Part shown: in pieces, positions 34,094-42,462 of the stretch | How positions within the stretch are numbered: the stretch's first letter is position 1 | How the letters are laid out: each line of letters starts with the position of its first letter | NCBI GenBank assembly: GCA_964489705.1 | Contig: CAZAZQ010000009.1 | Coordinates: forward strand, 1 to 64,000 | DNA length: 64,000 nucleotides | Reading direction: 5' to 3' | DNA from: CAZAZQ01 sp964489705 | Lineage (GTDB): Bacteria > Zixibacteria > MSB-5A5 > GN15 > FEB-12 | Translations under genes and position numbers: made by a program | Notes under the pieces: generated by a model | The model's input: the letters and a program-made list of their open reading frames with translations, nothing else | Database searches by the model: none | Told to the model about the DNA's origin: nothing

Positions 34094-35005
34094 CTATTTG
34101 CAACGGGAGATGAATCCCTCGGCGGCACGCAGTTTTTCTTGGGCTTCTTTTCGAGAGCATTGAAACTTGTGCATGACGATTGCCGTTTTCACCGACCCGC
34201 CTGCTTCTTCCAGAAGACGGGCGGCGTCTTCGTACGAGAGAGCGAACAAATCCATCAAAATTTTGTTGGCGCGGGCGGTGAGCTTCTCCGACCACGCTTG
34301 CAGATCGACCATGAGGTTGCCGTAAGTCTTTCCAAGCAGCACCATGGCGGTGGTGGAAATCATGTTCAGCGTCATCTTTTGTGCTGTGGCGGATTTCATT
34401 CGGGTCGAGCCGGTGATGACTTCGGCTCCGACCGGCAGGGAGATAGCAACATCCAGCCACGAAGGAATGGAGTCTGTTTTATTGCAAAAGATAAAGGCGG
34501 TTTTCGCTCCGATGGAGTGAGCGTACTCCAGCCCTGCCACGGTATACGGCGTGCGGGTGGAGGCTGCCAAACCGATGAGGAAGTCGTTGGGGGAGAGGTT
34601 GTGACTTTTCAAATCTTGGACAGCGGCGTCGGTGTCGTCTTCGATTCCTTCCTGCGAGAGCACCAGCGTCTGATATCCCCCGGCGATGACGCCGATGATT
34701 TGCTCCGGCTCGGTGTGAAAGGTCGGCGGGCACTCCGCGGCGTCGAGCACCCCTAACCTGCCCGACGTACCGGCGCCGATGTAAAATACCCTGCCGCCGC
34801 TGCGAAGCGTTTCTGCGAAGATTTCCGCCGCTTTGGCGATGGAGGGAAGAGCCTTTTCCACCACCCCGGCGACTTTTTTGTCCTCCTCGTTGATTTTGCG
34901 AACAATCTCCAGCGGAGGCAGCCGATCGATGTCGACGGTGTTCGGGTTCATCTGTTCGGTTCCCAGGCGGGAAAGTTGGCGGATAAGTTCTTCGCGGTTA
35001 CTCAT
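34094..35005 (-). CDS. murQ: N-acetylmuramic acid 6-phosphate etherase
   Basis: From ATG 35005 the protein has 303 residues, the usual MurQ length. It shows TEQMNPNTVDIDRLPPLEIV, the SIS-domain sugar-phosphate site FYIGAGTSGRLGVLDAAECP and GSTRMKSATAQKMTLNMIST with KTYGNLMVDL. The enzyme cleaves the lactyl ether of MurNAc-6-phosphate to give GlcNAc-6-phosphate during cell-wall recycling. No MurNAc phosphotransferase, AnmK or NagA is visible nearby, so the source of substrate is not shown. The ORF can be extended to 35041 but the longer start is less conserved. Confidence 0.95.
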   Translation of the reverse strand: MSNREELIRQLSRLGTEQMNPNTVDIDRLPPLEIVRKINEEDKKVAGVVEKALPSIAKAAEIFAETLRSGGRVFYIGAGTSGRLGVLDAAECPPTFHTEPEQIIGVIAGGYQTLVLSQEGIEDDTDAAVQDLKSHNLSPNDFLIGLAASTRTPYTVAGLEYAHSIGAKTAFIFCNKTDSIPSWLDVAISLPVGAEVITGSTRMKSATAQKMTLNMISTTAMVLLGKTYGNLMVDLQAWSEKLTARANKILMDLFALSYEDAARLLEEAGGSVKTAIVMHKFQCSRKEAQEKLRAAEGFISRCK

Positions 35006-35071
35006 AGTCGAAAAAGTAAACGGGGCTTGCCGGGTGAGCAACCAAAAAAGGAAAGAGCTCTTCTTGGCGTC

Positions 35072-35857
35072 TTATTGGACGACGACATGAACCGAGTCGT
35101 ATGGTGATACGACGATGCTTCCAAAGTTGCCGGTCAAGCCGGAGAAGGTGGCGGTGTCGATGGGGAAGGTGGTAAAGACGGTGGGCAGAAGTTGGTTCGA
35201 ATAATTTACATACGGGTTCTCGGTGTATGAGTAGACATATACGTAGTACCAGCCGGTATCGGGATCGCCGTTGGCAAAAGAGAAGGCGTCGTTGGGAAAC
35301 GTGCCCAGCGTGACTTGTGATTCGACAAATTCGGCGTAACCGTCGCCGGTGTATGCGTTCTCCCGTTTGACCGCGGCGATGACGTATCCTTCCGAGTTCG
35401 CCGACGCCGTCCAGGTCAGTTTGACGTCATCGGCGGTCGTCTTTATGCGGTTGGGGGGAGCCACCGACGTGATATTGACATCACCCGGCACAAGGGTAAA
35501 CAACGTGTCGAAAAGAACGCTCGAGTCCCGCACTTCGATGAGGTAACTTCCGGTCGGGTACTCGGAGGCGGCGAATGACCCGACATACCGTCCGGCGCTT
35601 GCGGAATACCCGAGAGAATCACCGCCGATTTTTATGGCGGCTTCTCCGTAAGCGGTATCATTCTTCAACAAGGTGATGAGCACTCGTGCCGAGTCGAGGT
35701 TGGGATCTTTCACGAGAGTGCCGTACAAGTCGTAGGTGTTCTTGGTCTTCGGCGGGTTCAAGGTCGAGGAACCGTCACACGCCAATTGGCTTAACGTCAG
35801 CGCCGCAAGAAGCAGCGCGCCTGCCAGATACCCGGTTTTTCTGGTAACTCTTTTCAT
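35072..35857 (-). CDS. Lipoprotein of unknown function with a Fn3-like region
   Basis: The 261-residue protein has a lipoprotein signal with lipobox QLAC at Cys27. The mature part is beta-rich, and the middle segment (SVAPPNRIKTTADDVKLTWT, then AYVIAA-type strands) has the look of a fibronectin-III or carbohydrate-binding sandwich. No enzyme motif is seen. It lies upstream of murQ on the same strand with a 66-base gap. I do not recognise the family. Confidence 0.6.
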   Translation of the reverse strand: MKRVTRKTGYLAGALLLAALTLSQLACDGSSTLNPPKTKNTYDLYGTLVKDPNLDSARVLITLLKNDTAYGEAAIKIGGDSLGYSASAGRYVGSFAASEYPTGSYLIEVRDSSVLFDTLFTLVPGDVNITSVAPPNRIKTTADDVKLTWTASANSEGYVIAAVKRENAYTGDGYAEFVESQVTLGTFPNDAFSFANGDPDTGWYYVYVYSYTENPYVNYSNQLLPTVFTTFPIDTATFSGLTGNFGSIVVSPYDSVHVVVQ

Positions 35858-36016
35858 ACTCTTGTTATATCGACCGAAAAAGGAGTTGGTTTTACAAAAT
35901 TCGCCGGTCAGAAGGAATTATTTCCGATTTTTCCTTGCAAGCTTCGGTCGGGAAAGATTTACCACTGCGCCGCCGAGGGAATCGTTTAACCGTCGGGAGA
36001 AAACCCCCGCCGGGTG

Positions 36017-36649
36017 TCAACTTTTGACGGCTCGGATGACGACGAACGCTCCCTTGCCGTACCCACTGTGCACCGACTCCGGTTGGGCAATCTCTTCCGG
36101 TTCTTTGAAAAGGGTTTGGGTAAAAGCAAACTCACCGAAGCCTGCTTTTCGAAGTGCCGCAACAACCTCCTCGACGGAGTAAAAGGTTGCCTCCCGGTAG
36201 AAGAGGCTTTCGTCTTTCCGCTGTTGGTATTTTCTCCCTAACGGGCTGTTTTTATCGACAAAGCCGACGATAATAACCCCTTGCGGTTTGAGGATGCGCG
36301 CCGCTTCCCGGAAAGAAGCCTCAACGTCGTCGACAAAGCATATCGTCGTGACCATGAGAGCGAAATCGAAAGAAGCGTCGGCTATCGGCAGCCGTTCGGC
36401 AATGCCGCGGAGAACTTCAATGCCGCGGGAGGCGGCGATTTTCCCCATTGCCGGGGAAGGTTCGATGCCGATACGCACTCCCAACGGCACCGCAAACCGG
36501 CCGGTGCCGACACCGATTTCGATACCGTCCCCCGATGGGGGAAGGACTTCTTTTACCGCTTCAAGTTCCGATTGATAAGCGGCGGCGTTTCGTACGAACC
36601 ATTCTTCGTACCGGTTGGGGTGTGATTCAAATGGCGTAATCTTCGGCAT
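36017..36649 (-). CDS. Class I SAM-dependent methyltransferase
   Basis: From ATG 36649 the 210-residue protein has motif I in IEIGVGTGRFAVPLG, an acidic ribose-binding position in GIEPSPAM, and post-motifs FALMVTTICFVDDVEASFREAARILKPQG. This is the generic Methyltransf_11 fold; the substrate is not evident. The preceding residues (ORF start 36712) read as poorly conserved Arg/Lys-rich sequence and are probably untranslated. It is separated from the lipoprotein gene by 159 bases without features. Confidence 0.85.
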   Translation of the reverse strand: MPKITPFESHPNRYEEWFVRNAAAYQSELEAVKEVLPPSGDGIEIGVGTGRFAVPLGVRIGIEPSPAMGKIAASRGIEVLRGIAERLPIADASFDFALMVTTICFVDDVEASFREAARILKPQGVIIVGFVDKNSPLGRKYQQRKDESLFYREATFYSVEEVVAALRKAGFGEFAFTQTLFKEPEEIAQPESVHSGYGKGAFVVIRAVKS

Positions 36650-36781
36650 TTCTCTCTTTACTCGTTTCTTCTCAACTGCAATATATCGATTTCTCTTTTT
36701 GAACCCTAACAAAAATGACGCCGATTCCTTTTCTTCGGGGCTGAGAACTTTCCTCTACCGTTTTTACTCCCAAGAAGCAAA

Positions 36782-36796
36782 ACACCCGTAGGGTGT
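36782..36796. repeat. ACACCC-gta-GGGTGT palindrome
   Basis: A 15-base perfect inverted repeat of the dispersed CACCC-N2/3-GGGTG family lies in the 321-base spacer (36650-36970) between the methyltransferase and the protease genes. It is followed by a short T-rich stretch and might also act as a weak terminator. Confidence 0.5.
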
Positions 36797-36829
36797 GTTC
36801 TTTTTGAGTGCTGAGATGAAATTAAATAG

Positions 36830-36859
36830 TTGCCGATAGGTATGACATAAGCGTATACT
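36830..36859 (+). promoter_or_regulatory. Candidate promoter of the HtrA-type protease pair
   Basis: TTGCCG (36830-36835) and TATACT (36854-36859) are 18 bases apart, about 110 bases before the GTG start of the protease gene. Each box matches the sigma-70 consensus at four or five of six positions. Confidence 0.45.
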
Positions 36860-36970
36860 CAAAGCGTCGGGGAGACGGAGCCCGAAAAAGACCGAGTAGG
36901 GCGAACTCCACAAAAACGACGGTGTTATAAGGAACATACTCGGCACGAGACGAAGGAGAAAGAATATAAC

Positions 36971-38350
36971 GTGTATAGATTGGTATTTGTTTTCGTAACG
37001 GTCGCGTGGGCGACTCTCAACGCAGGGATTCCCGATGTCGTTCCGCAGGAAAGAATATATTCCGCTCGAGACAAAGTGATGCCGGCGTTGGTGCATATCC
37101 AGCCGGTCATAAAGAATTACAATACCGGTGAGCTGGAGAAGAAAGCGGTGGTCGGCTCCGGAGTTATCTTTCATCCCGAGGGATACGTGGTGACCAACTA
37201 TCATGTCGCGGGGAAAGCGGAGCGAATAATTTGCACCTTGTACGACAAAGAGCAGGTGACGGCGGAGCTGGTCGGCGGCGATCCCATGACGGACATCGCC
37301 GTTATCAAGCTGAATCTGGAGGAGTACCCCCACCAGGTGCCGGTGGCGGAATTCGGCGATTCCGATTCTCTCCAAGTAGGGCAGTACGTCTTGGCGATGG
37401 GGTCGCCGTTGTCGTTATCGCGTTCCTTGTCGGCAGGAGTGATTTCCACCAAAGACCGATACTTCAGCCCCGATGTCCGTCTGCCTTCCGGCGAGCGCAC
37501 CGGACGGTACAACCTGTGGATTCAGACCGATGCCGCCATCAATCCCGGCAACTCCGGCGGGCCGTTGGTGGATCTGTCGGGCAAAGTCATCGGCATAAAT
37601 TCGCGGGCGACCTTTTTGGCGAACAACCTGGGATTCGCCATTCCCGTCAATATCGTCAAAGAAGTGGTTCATGCCATCCTGACCGAAGGGAAAGTTACCC
37701 GCAGTTGGATAGGGTTGCATTGTCAAGCCTTGCAAGAGCTGGAAGAGTATTTCGGCACCAACCGCGGCGCGGGGGTGTTGATTTCATCGATTGATCCCGG
37801 TTCTCCGGCGGAGGAGGGCTTTTTGAAAGCGGGCGACATCATCCTGGAGGTCGACGGGACGCCGGTATCGGCGCGGTTTGTAGAAGAACTGCCGGCGTTC
37901 TACGATATGATTGCCAAGCACAAGCCGGGGACGGAGATAAAATTGAAAGTTCTTCGCAACGAACAGACGTATGAGTTCAGCGTGACGACCAAAGAGCTCG
38001 GCGAGTTGCAGGGAGAAGATTTCGAATGCAAGGAATGGGGATGCACCGTCAAAGCCATCACCCAGCAAATGCAGATAGAGAACAAGTTGGAGGATACCTT
38101 GGGGGTGTTCGTCGTCGGCGTCAAACAAGCCGGTGCCGCCGAGGAAGGCGGGCTGCGTCCCGATGACGTTATCATCGCGGTGAACGAAGAAAAAGTAATC
38201 GGGCTGGGTGATTTTATCAATCGCTATACTTCTTTGACCCAAGACGGTAAAGAAGGTATCCTGCTGACGGTGAAGCGAGGGGGAGCGATTCGTTTTATCT
38301 ACTTGAAAATCGATAAGACAGACAGGGAGCTTTCAGATGAAGAGAAATAA
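36971..38350 (+). CDS. HtrA/DegP-type serine protease (S1C family)
   Basis: The start is GTG 36971, preceded by a GAAGGAGA ribosome site. The 459-residue protein has a short signal peptide, then a trypsin-like domain with a complete catalytic triad: His78 in NYHV, Asp108 in TDIAV and Ser195 in GNSGGP. Two PDZ domains follow (about 245-340 and 370-450), the second degenerate at its start. It should act in the periplasm on misfolded proteins. The next gene begins 14 bases before this one stops and encodes a dead paralogue. Confidence 0.93.
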   Translation: MYRLVFVFVTVAWATLNAGIPDVVPQERIYSARDKVMPALVHIQPVIKNYNTGELEKKAVVGSGVIFHPEGYVVTNYHVAGKAERIICTLYDKEQVTAELVGGDPMTDIAVIKLNLEEYPHQVPVAEFGDSDSLQVGQYVLAMGSPLSLSRSLSAGVISTKDRYFSPDVRLPSGERTGRYNLWIQTDAAINPGNSGGPLVDLSGKVIGINSRATFLANNLGFAIPVNIVKEVVHAILTEGKVTRSWIGLHCQALQELEEYFGTNRGAGVLISSIDPGSPAEEGFLKAGDIILEVDGTPVSARFVEELPAFYDMIAKHKPGTEIKLKVLRNEQTYEFSVTTKELGELQGEDFECKEWGCTVKAITQQMQIENKLEDTLGVFVVGVKQAGAAEEGGLRPDDVIIAVNEEKVIGLGDFINRYTSLTQDGKEGILLTVKRGGAIRFIYLKIDKTDRELSDEEK

Positions 38351-39788
38351 CATCGCCTCCGGAATCATATGTTTGCTGGGAGCGGTCATCGGCATACTGG
38401 CTTTCGGACCTGCTCCGACGGTCTCCGCCCAAAGTTTTGACTTTGACCGACTCAACCGGCAGGTGCGGCAGTACACGGTGATTGTGGAAATGAAAGTGGA
38501 AGTCTCCTTCGGCATTCACACCAGCGACCAGCAAGACCGGTACTTGGGCACCATCGTCACCGATGACGGGTTGGTGATGTTCAACGGCTCGGCGTTGAGT
38601 GAAAACTCCTTGACTGCCTTTGCCCCTTTTACCATTAAGACCACACCGACCAAAATAGAAGTCAAGACCTTGGACGGGAAAACGTACGATGCCGAGTATA
38701 TCGGACTTGATCGCTACACCCAGCTCGGTTTCGCCAAAATTGTCAACCCCGATTCGGTGCGGTTTACCCCTATCAGCTTCAGCAATCGGAAAGAGTTTCG
38801 GGTGGGGGAGTGGCTAGCGGTGTATATGTTGCTCCCGGAGTTTGTCACCCCTTCCCTGGCGGCGGATGTCGGGATGGTCTCTGCGGTTATCGAATCGCCG
38901 GAGTTTTTTCCGCTGGTGGTCGGTTTTTCTCCGATTCAGATGACCTCGGTCATTTTCGATGAAAACCTCGAACCGGTCGGAGTACTGGGCACGCTTCAAG
39001 ACCCATCCCAAGCCGATGCCGATTTGACCGGCATGTTGGAGTCGCTCAGTCAGACCGGCTTTCCGATGTTGGGAGTGATTGTCGGGGAGCGGTTGGAAAA
39101 GTTGATTGCCGATCCGCCCAAGAAAGGGCAGCCGGATCGCGGCTGGCTGGGGATTACCCTTCAAGCGCTTACTCCGGAGATTGCGAACTTCTGGCAGTTG
39201 GATGTTTCTTCCGGCATTATCGTCAACGACGTGGTGCCCAATTCTCCCGCTCAGAAAGCCGGACTGGAAGTAGGCGACATCATCTATGAAGTCAACGGTC
39301 AGCCGGTGGAAGTGGACAAGGACGAGGAGTTGCCCATTTTCCAGCGGTTTATTGCCGATTTCGGGCCCGGCGCCGCTATTGAACTTTCCGTGCTCCGGCG
39401 AACGGATTCAAAGGTCGATACCCTCAAGATGATTGCCACGCTTGAGAAAGCGCCGCTGGCGGCAGCGGACGCACCCTCGTACGACGTGAAGGAATTGGAA
39501 TTCAAAGTCCGCAACTTGGTTTTCGCCGATTACCTGTTCCACAATCTCGACCCGGAGACGTTCAAAGGAGTGGTGGTAACGGAACTCAAACAGGGCGGGT
39601 TGGCGGAAGTCGGCGGGCTCCAGTTGGGTGACGTCATTCAGCGGATCGGTAATGTCCCCGTGACGTCCATTGATGAGTTCAAAACCCAGATTACCGCGGT
39701 TCTTGAGCAGAAGCCTCGAGAAGTGATTTTCTTCGTATGGCGCGACAACAAAACTTTGTTTGTCAATATCAAGACCGATTGGAATTAA
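38337..39788 (+). CDS. Catalytically dead HtrA-like protein with two PDZ domains
   Basis: The 483-residue protein has a signal peptide (to about residue 31, VSA-QS). A trypsin-like fold follows in which strand patterns of HtrA remain but the triad is lost. The His region reads GLVMFNGSALSENS, the Asp region DRYTQLGFAK, and no GNSGG is present near SPIQMTSVIFDENLEPVGVLG. Two PDZ domains follow (about 265-355 and 385-475), the first keeping GWLGITLQALT. It is coupled to the active protease gene by a 14-base overlap. A regulatory or substrate-presenting partner is likely, but this is inference. Confidence 0.8.
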   Translation: MKRNNIASGIICLLGAVIGILAFGPAPTVSAQSFDFDRLNRQVRQYTVIVEMKVEVSFGIHTSDQQDRYLGTIVTDDGLVMFNGSALSENSLTAFAPFTIKTTPTKIEVKTLDGKTYDAEYIGLDRYTQLGFAKIVNPDSVRFTPISFSNRKEFRVGEWLAVYMLLPEFVTPSLAADVGMVSAVIESPEFFPLVVGFSPIQMTSVIFDENLEPVGVLGTLQDPSQADADLTGMLESLSQTGFPMLGVIVGERLEKLIADPPKKGQPDRGWLGITLQALTPEIANFWQLDVSSGIIVNDVVPNSPAQKAGLEVGDIIYEVNGQPVEVDKDEELPIFQRFIADFGPGAAIELSVLRRTDSKVDTLKMIATLEKAPLAAADAPSYDVKELEFKVRNLVFADYLFHNLDPETFKGVVVTELKQGGLAEVGGLQLGDVIQRIGNVPVTSIDEFKTQITAVLEQKPREVIFFVWRDNKTLFVNIKTDWN

Positions 39789-39830
39789 GCGGAAACGCTT
39801 CCTTTTCGAAAAGAACAGCGTGGGGTGACA

Positions 39831-39857
39831 GGCGGGAAGATTCTTCCCGCCCGTTTC
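39831..39857. terminator. Convergent terminator between the protease pair and glyS
   Basis: GGCGGGAA-gattc-TTCCCGCC forms an 8-bp stem between the converging genes. A short T-containing stretch follows on the plus strand. It can serve both directions. Confidence 0.65.
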
Positions 39858-41198
39858 TTATCCGAAGATCTTTTCTTCCAGGAACTCAATCAGTTGCGGG
39901 GTCTTCATTCGGGTTTGCTCCATGGAGTCGCGTTCCCGCACCGTCATGGTCTCATCTTGTAATGTCTGCCCGTCAATGGTCACGCAGAAGGGACAGCCCG
40001 CTTCGTCCATCCGGGCATAGCGCCGCCCGATGGCGCCGGAGACATCGTAAAAAGTCTTGAAACGTTTTTTCAGTTCGTGGTAAACTTTTTCGGCATACTC
40101 CGGCATTCCGTCTTTTTTCACCAACGGGAAAACGGCGACTTTGATGGGGGCGATTTTGGGCGACAGGCGGAGGAACACCCGCTTCTCTCCTTTTATCTCC
40201 ATCTCGTCGTATCCGTCGACCAACAGCGTCAGCAAAGTGCGGTCGCACCCGGCGGAAGTCTCGATAATGTAGGGGATGAACTTTTCGGGGAACCGCTCGT
40301 CGCCGTAGCGCATATCTTTTCCGGTTGCTTCCATGTGGCGGCTGAGGTCGAAGTCGGTGCGGTTATGAATCCCTTCCAATTCCTGCCAGCCGAAGGGGAA
40401 CTCGTACTCGATGTCGTAGGCGGCTTTGGCGTAGTGTGCCAGCTCGTCTTCGCCGTGCTGGTGCCAGCGCAGTTTGTCGGTATTGACCCCTAACTCTTCG
40501 TACCAGCGCCAGCGCTGCTCCCGCCAGTATTCGAACCACTTGCCATCTTCGGACGGGTGGACAAAATACTGCATTTCCATTTGCTCGAATTCCCGGGTGC
40601 GGAAAATGAAATTGCCGGGGGTGATTTCATTGCGGAAAGCTTTGCCGATTTGGGCGATGCCGAAAGGTATCTTCTGCCGGGAGGAGTTTTTGACATTCAG
40701 AAAGTTGACGTAAATCCCCTGTGCCGTTTCCGGGCGTAAGTACACGATGCTGGCGTCGTCTTCCACCGGTCCCATGAAGGTCTTGAACATCAGGTTGAAC
40801 TGCCGCGCTTCGGTCAACTCGCCGCCGCATTCCAAGGGGCTTTTGGACGGTTTCTTGGGGCAACGGCTTTCCGCCAGTTTATCGGCGCGAAAACGGGCTT
40901 TGCAGGTTTTGCAGTCCACCATCGGATCGTTGAATTCCGTCACATGCCCGGAGGTGTGCCAGACTTTGGGGTGCATGAGGATAGCGGCGTCCAAGCCTTC
41001 GATGTCATCGCGGCGGTTGGTCATAGCGTCCCACCAGAAGTTCTTGAGGTTGCGTTTGAGTTCCGCGCCCAAAGGACCGTAGTCCCAGCAAGAGTTCAAG
41101 CCGCCGTAGATTTCGGATGAAGGGAAGATGAAGCCTCGCCGTTTGCACAGGGAGACCAGTTTATCCATGAGATCGTTTGTGTTCTTTTTTGCGCTCAT
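39858..41198 (-). CDS. glyS: Glycine-tRNA ligase, dimeric (alpha2) type
   Basis: Starting at ATG 41198 the protein has 446 residues. It shows the class II motifs of single-chain GlyRS: IYGGLNSCWDYGPLGAELK, IVYLRPETAQGIYVNF, IGKAFRNEITPGNFIFRTREFEQME and IETSAGCDRTLLTLL, with an anticodon domain at the end. A Cys pair CKTC in the insertion may bind zinc. The ORF extends 81 codons upstream into recO, but that extension is antisense-like and not conserved. ATG 41198 overlaps the recO stop (ATGA), so the pair is translationally coupled. Confidence 0.96.
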   Translation of the reverse strand: MSAKKNTNDLMDKLVSLCKRRGFIFPSSEIYGGLNSCWDYGPLGAELKRNLKNFWWDAMTNRRDDIEGLDAAILMHPKVWHTSGHVTEFNDPMVDCKTCKARFRADKLAESRCPKKPSKSPLECGGELTEARQFNLMFKTFMGPVEDDASIVYLRPETAQGIYVNFLNVKNSSRQKIPFGIAQIGKAFRNEITPGNFIFRTREFEQMEMQYFVHPSEDGKWFEYWREQRWRWYEELGVNTDKLRWHQHGEDELAHYAKAAYDIEYEFPFGWQELEGIHNRTDFDLSRHMEATGKDMRYGDERFPEKFIPYIIETSAGCDRTLLTLLVDGYDEMEIKGEKRVFLRLSPKIAPIKVAVFPLVKKDGMPEYAEKVYHELKKRFKTFYDVSGAIGRRYARMDEAGCPFCVTIDGQTLQDETMTVRERDSMEQTRMKTPQLIEFLEEKIFG

Positions 41199-42004
41199 TC
41201 CGTTTCGTTTCCTTTGTTGTTTGTCGGTTTCAACTGCTTGAGAAACTCCAACGATTTCAATCGGGAAATCAACCCCGTCTGAAAGTTGACAAATTTTACC
41301 AACGCCTCTACCAGTATGGTCGCTTCCGTATATCCTATCGGGTAGCGCCCCGCTTCCGCCAGGGAAGCGTTCTGCAGTGCCACCAGTTGTTTTATCGTCA
41401 TGTCGGAAAGGGGAATATAGTAATCTCCCGCCGTTTGGCAAGAGGGACAGAGAATCCCTCCCCGCTCCGGGCTGAAAAAAAACTGCTCGGGGGATTCTTC
41501 CTCTTCCGAAACGGCCGGTCGCCCGCAGTTGACGCAGTGCGCCAGTGAGGGATGATAACCGAGGTGAGACAGGAGACGGAGAAAGAAGGTCAAGAACAAA
41601 CCGGGGAGAAATCGTTTCTCGGTTGACTCGACGAGAGAGAGAAAACGAACAAACAACCGGTACAAGCCCGGCTGCGGTTGTTCGTCGGAAAGTAAAAAGC
41701 GCAGCAGTTCACACGCTGCCGACGCGTAACCCAACCGCCCGATGCTCCCGTCTTTCTCCAGAGGGTACGGTTCGAGCAGCGCTACTTCGGAAAGATAACC
41801 GGAGGCGGATTTTTCCGACTTGTAGAAGGTGACTTCCAGGCGGGCGAAAGGGATGAGCCTGCCTCGTTTCGTCTTAAAACGTCGACCACCCTTGTCAACG
41901 AGCGAGAGCTTTCCGAAATCCCGGGTGAAGAGCTCCACCGTTCGGGAAGATTCCGACCAGTTGTGGGTGGTAAGAATAACAGCTTCCGTTTTTTCCAGCG
42001 ACAT
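41195..42004 (-). CDS. recO: DNA repair protein RecO
   Basis: The 269-residue protein begins with the RecO OB-fold pattern (KTEAVILTTHNWSESSRTVELFTRDFGKLSLVDKGGR) and has a C-terminal zinc site CVNCGRPAV...CPSC. RecO loads RecA onto SSB-coated DNA together with RecR. It lies between an FtsB-like gene, 2 bases upstream, and glyS, which it overlaps, forming a tight operon. A recO-glyS pairing occurs in several phyla. Confidence 0.92.
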   Translation of the reverse strand: MSLEKTEAVILTTHNWSESSRTVELFTRDFGKLSLVDKGGRRFKTKRGRLIPFARLEVTFYKSEKSASGYLSEVALLEPYPLEKDGSIGRLGYASAACELLRFLLSDEQPQPGLYRLFVRFLSLVESTEKRFLPGLFLTFFLRLLSHLGYHPSLAHCVNCGRPAVSEEEESPEQFFFSPERGGILCPSCQTAGDYYIPLSDMTIKQLVALQNASLAEAGRYPIGYTEATILVEALVKFVNFQTGLISRLKSLEFLKQLKPTNNKGNETE

Positions 42005-42006
42005 TG

Positions 42007-42372
42007 TTACTGACCGCGGAATCGGTAGACCGTCTCCTGCGGACGGACCATGCGGTATTTGGTGCGAGCGACATACTCGATGTAGCTCGGGTTGTCTTTC
42101 AACATGCGGTGGATGCGGGTAGCGTCAATCAGTTCGATGATAAGGTAGCGGTTGGCGCTGCGCAGCTCCCGTTGCTCCAGCTCCAGTCGAATAATCCGCG
42201 GGAGGCTGAACGTTCCCACGAGCAACGAGTAGACAAACCAGATACCCAGCAGCCACGAGCCGTACTTGAGCAGCTTCTTTTGGAAACGTTGGTTGTTCCC
42301 TGCCAGTTTCTTGACGAAGTTCTCCGCCAACGGGGCGAAGAGAGAACGGCTCTGTTTGACTCTTCGTGGCAT
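42007..42372 (-). CDS. Septum formation initiator (FtsB/DivIC) family protein
   Basis: The 121-residue protein has a basic cytoplasmic N-terminus, one membrane helix (about 39-56), a coiled-coil segment and a C-terminal YVARTKYRMVRPQE block, the hallmark of the FtsB/DivIC family. Such proteins bridge FtsL and FtsQ in the divisome. Its gene starts the tight recO-glyS operon and follows the large repeat-protein gene after 90 bases. Confidence 0.85.
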   Translation of the reverse strand: MPRRVKQSRSLFAPLAENFVKKLAGNNQRFQKKLLKYGSWLLGIWFVYSLLVGTFSLPRIIRLELEQRELRSANRYLIIELIDATRIHRMLKDNPSYIEYVARTKYRMVRPQETVYRFRGQ

Positions 42373-42462
42373 ACCGAATAAAAAACAACAAGCCGGACCG
42401 AGAGCAAGAAAAAAATTTCATCGCCTGCGAGATAACGCTTTTTGTCGAAGGTGCTCCTTTTA

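Noticed and set aside
41199..41441. 81-codon extension of glyS into recO
   Set aside because: The extension reads as antisense-type sequence over recO, while ATG 41198 gives a normal GlyRS start that overlaps the recO stop.
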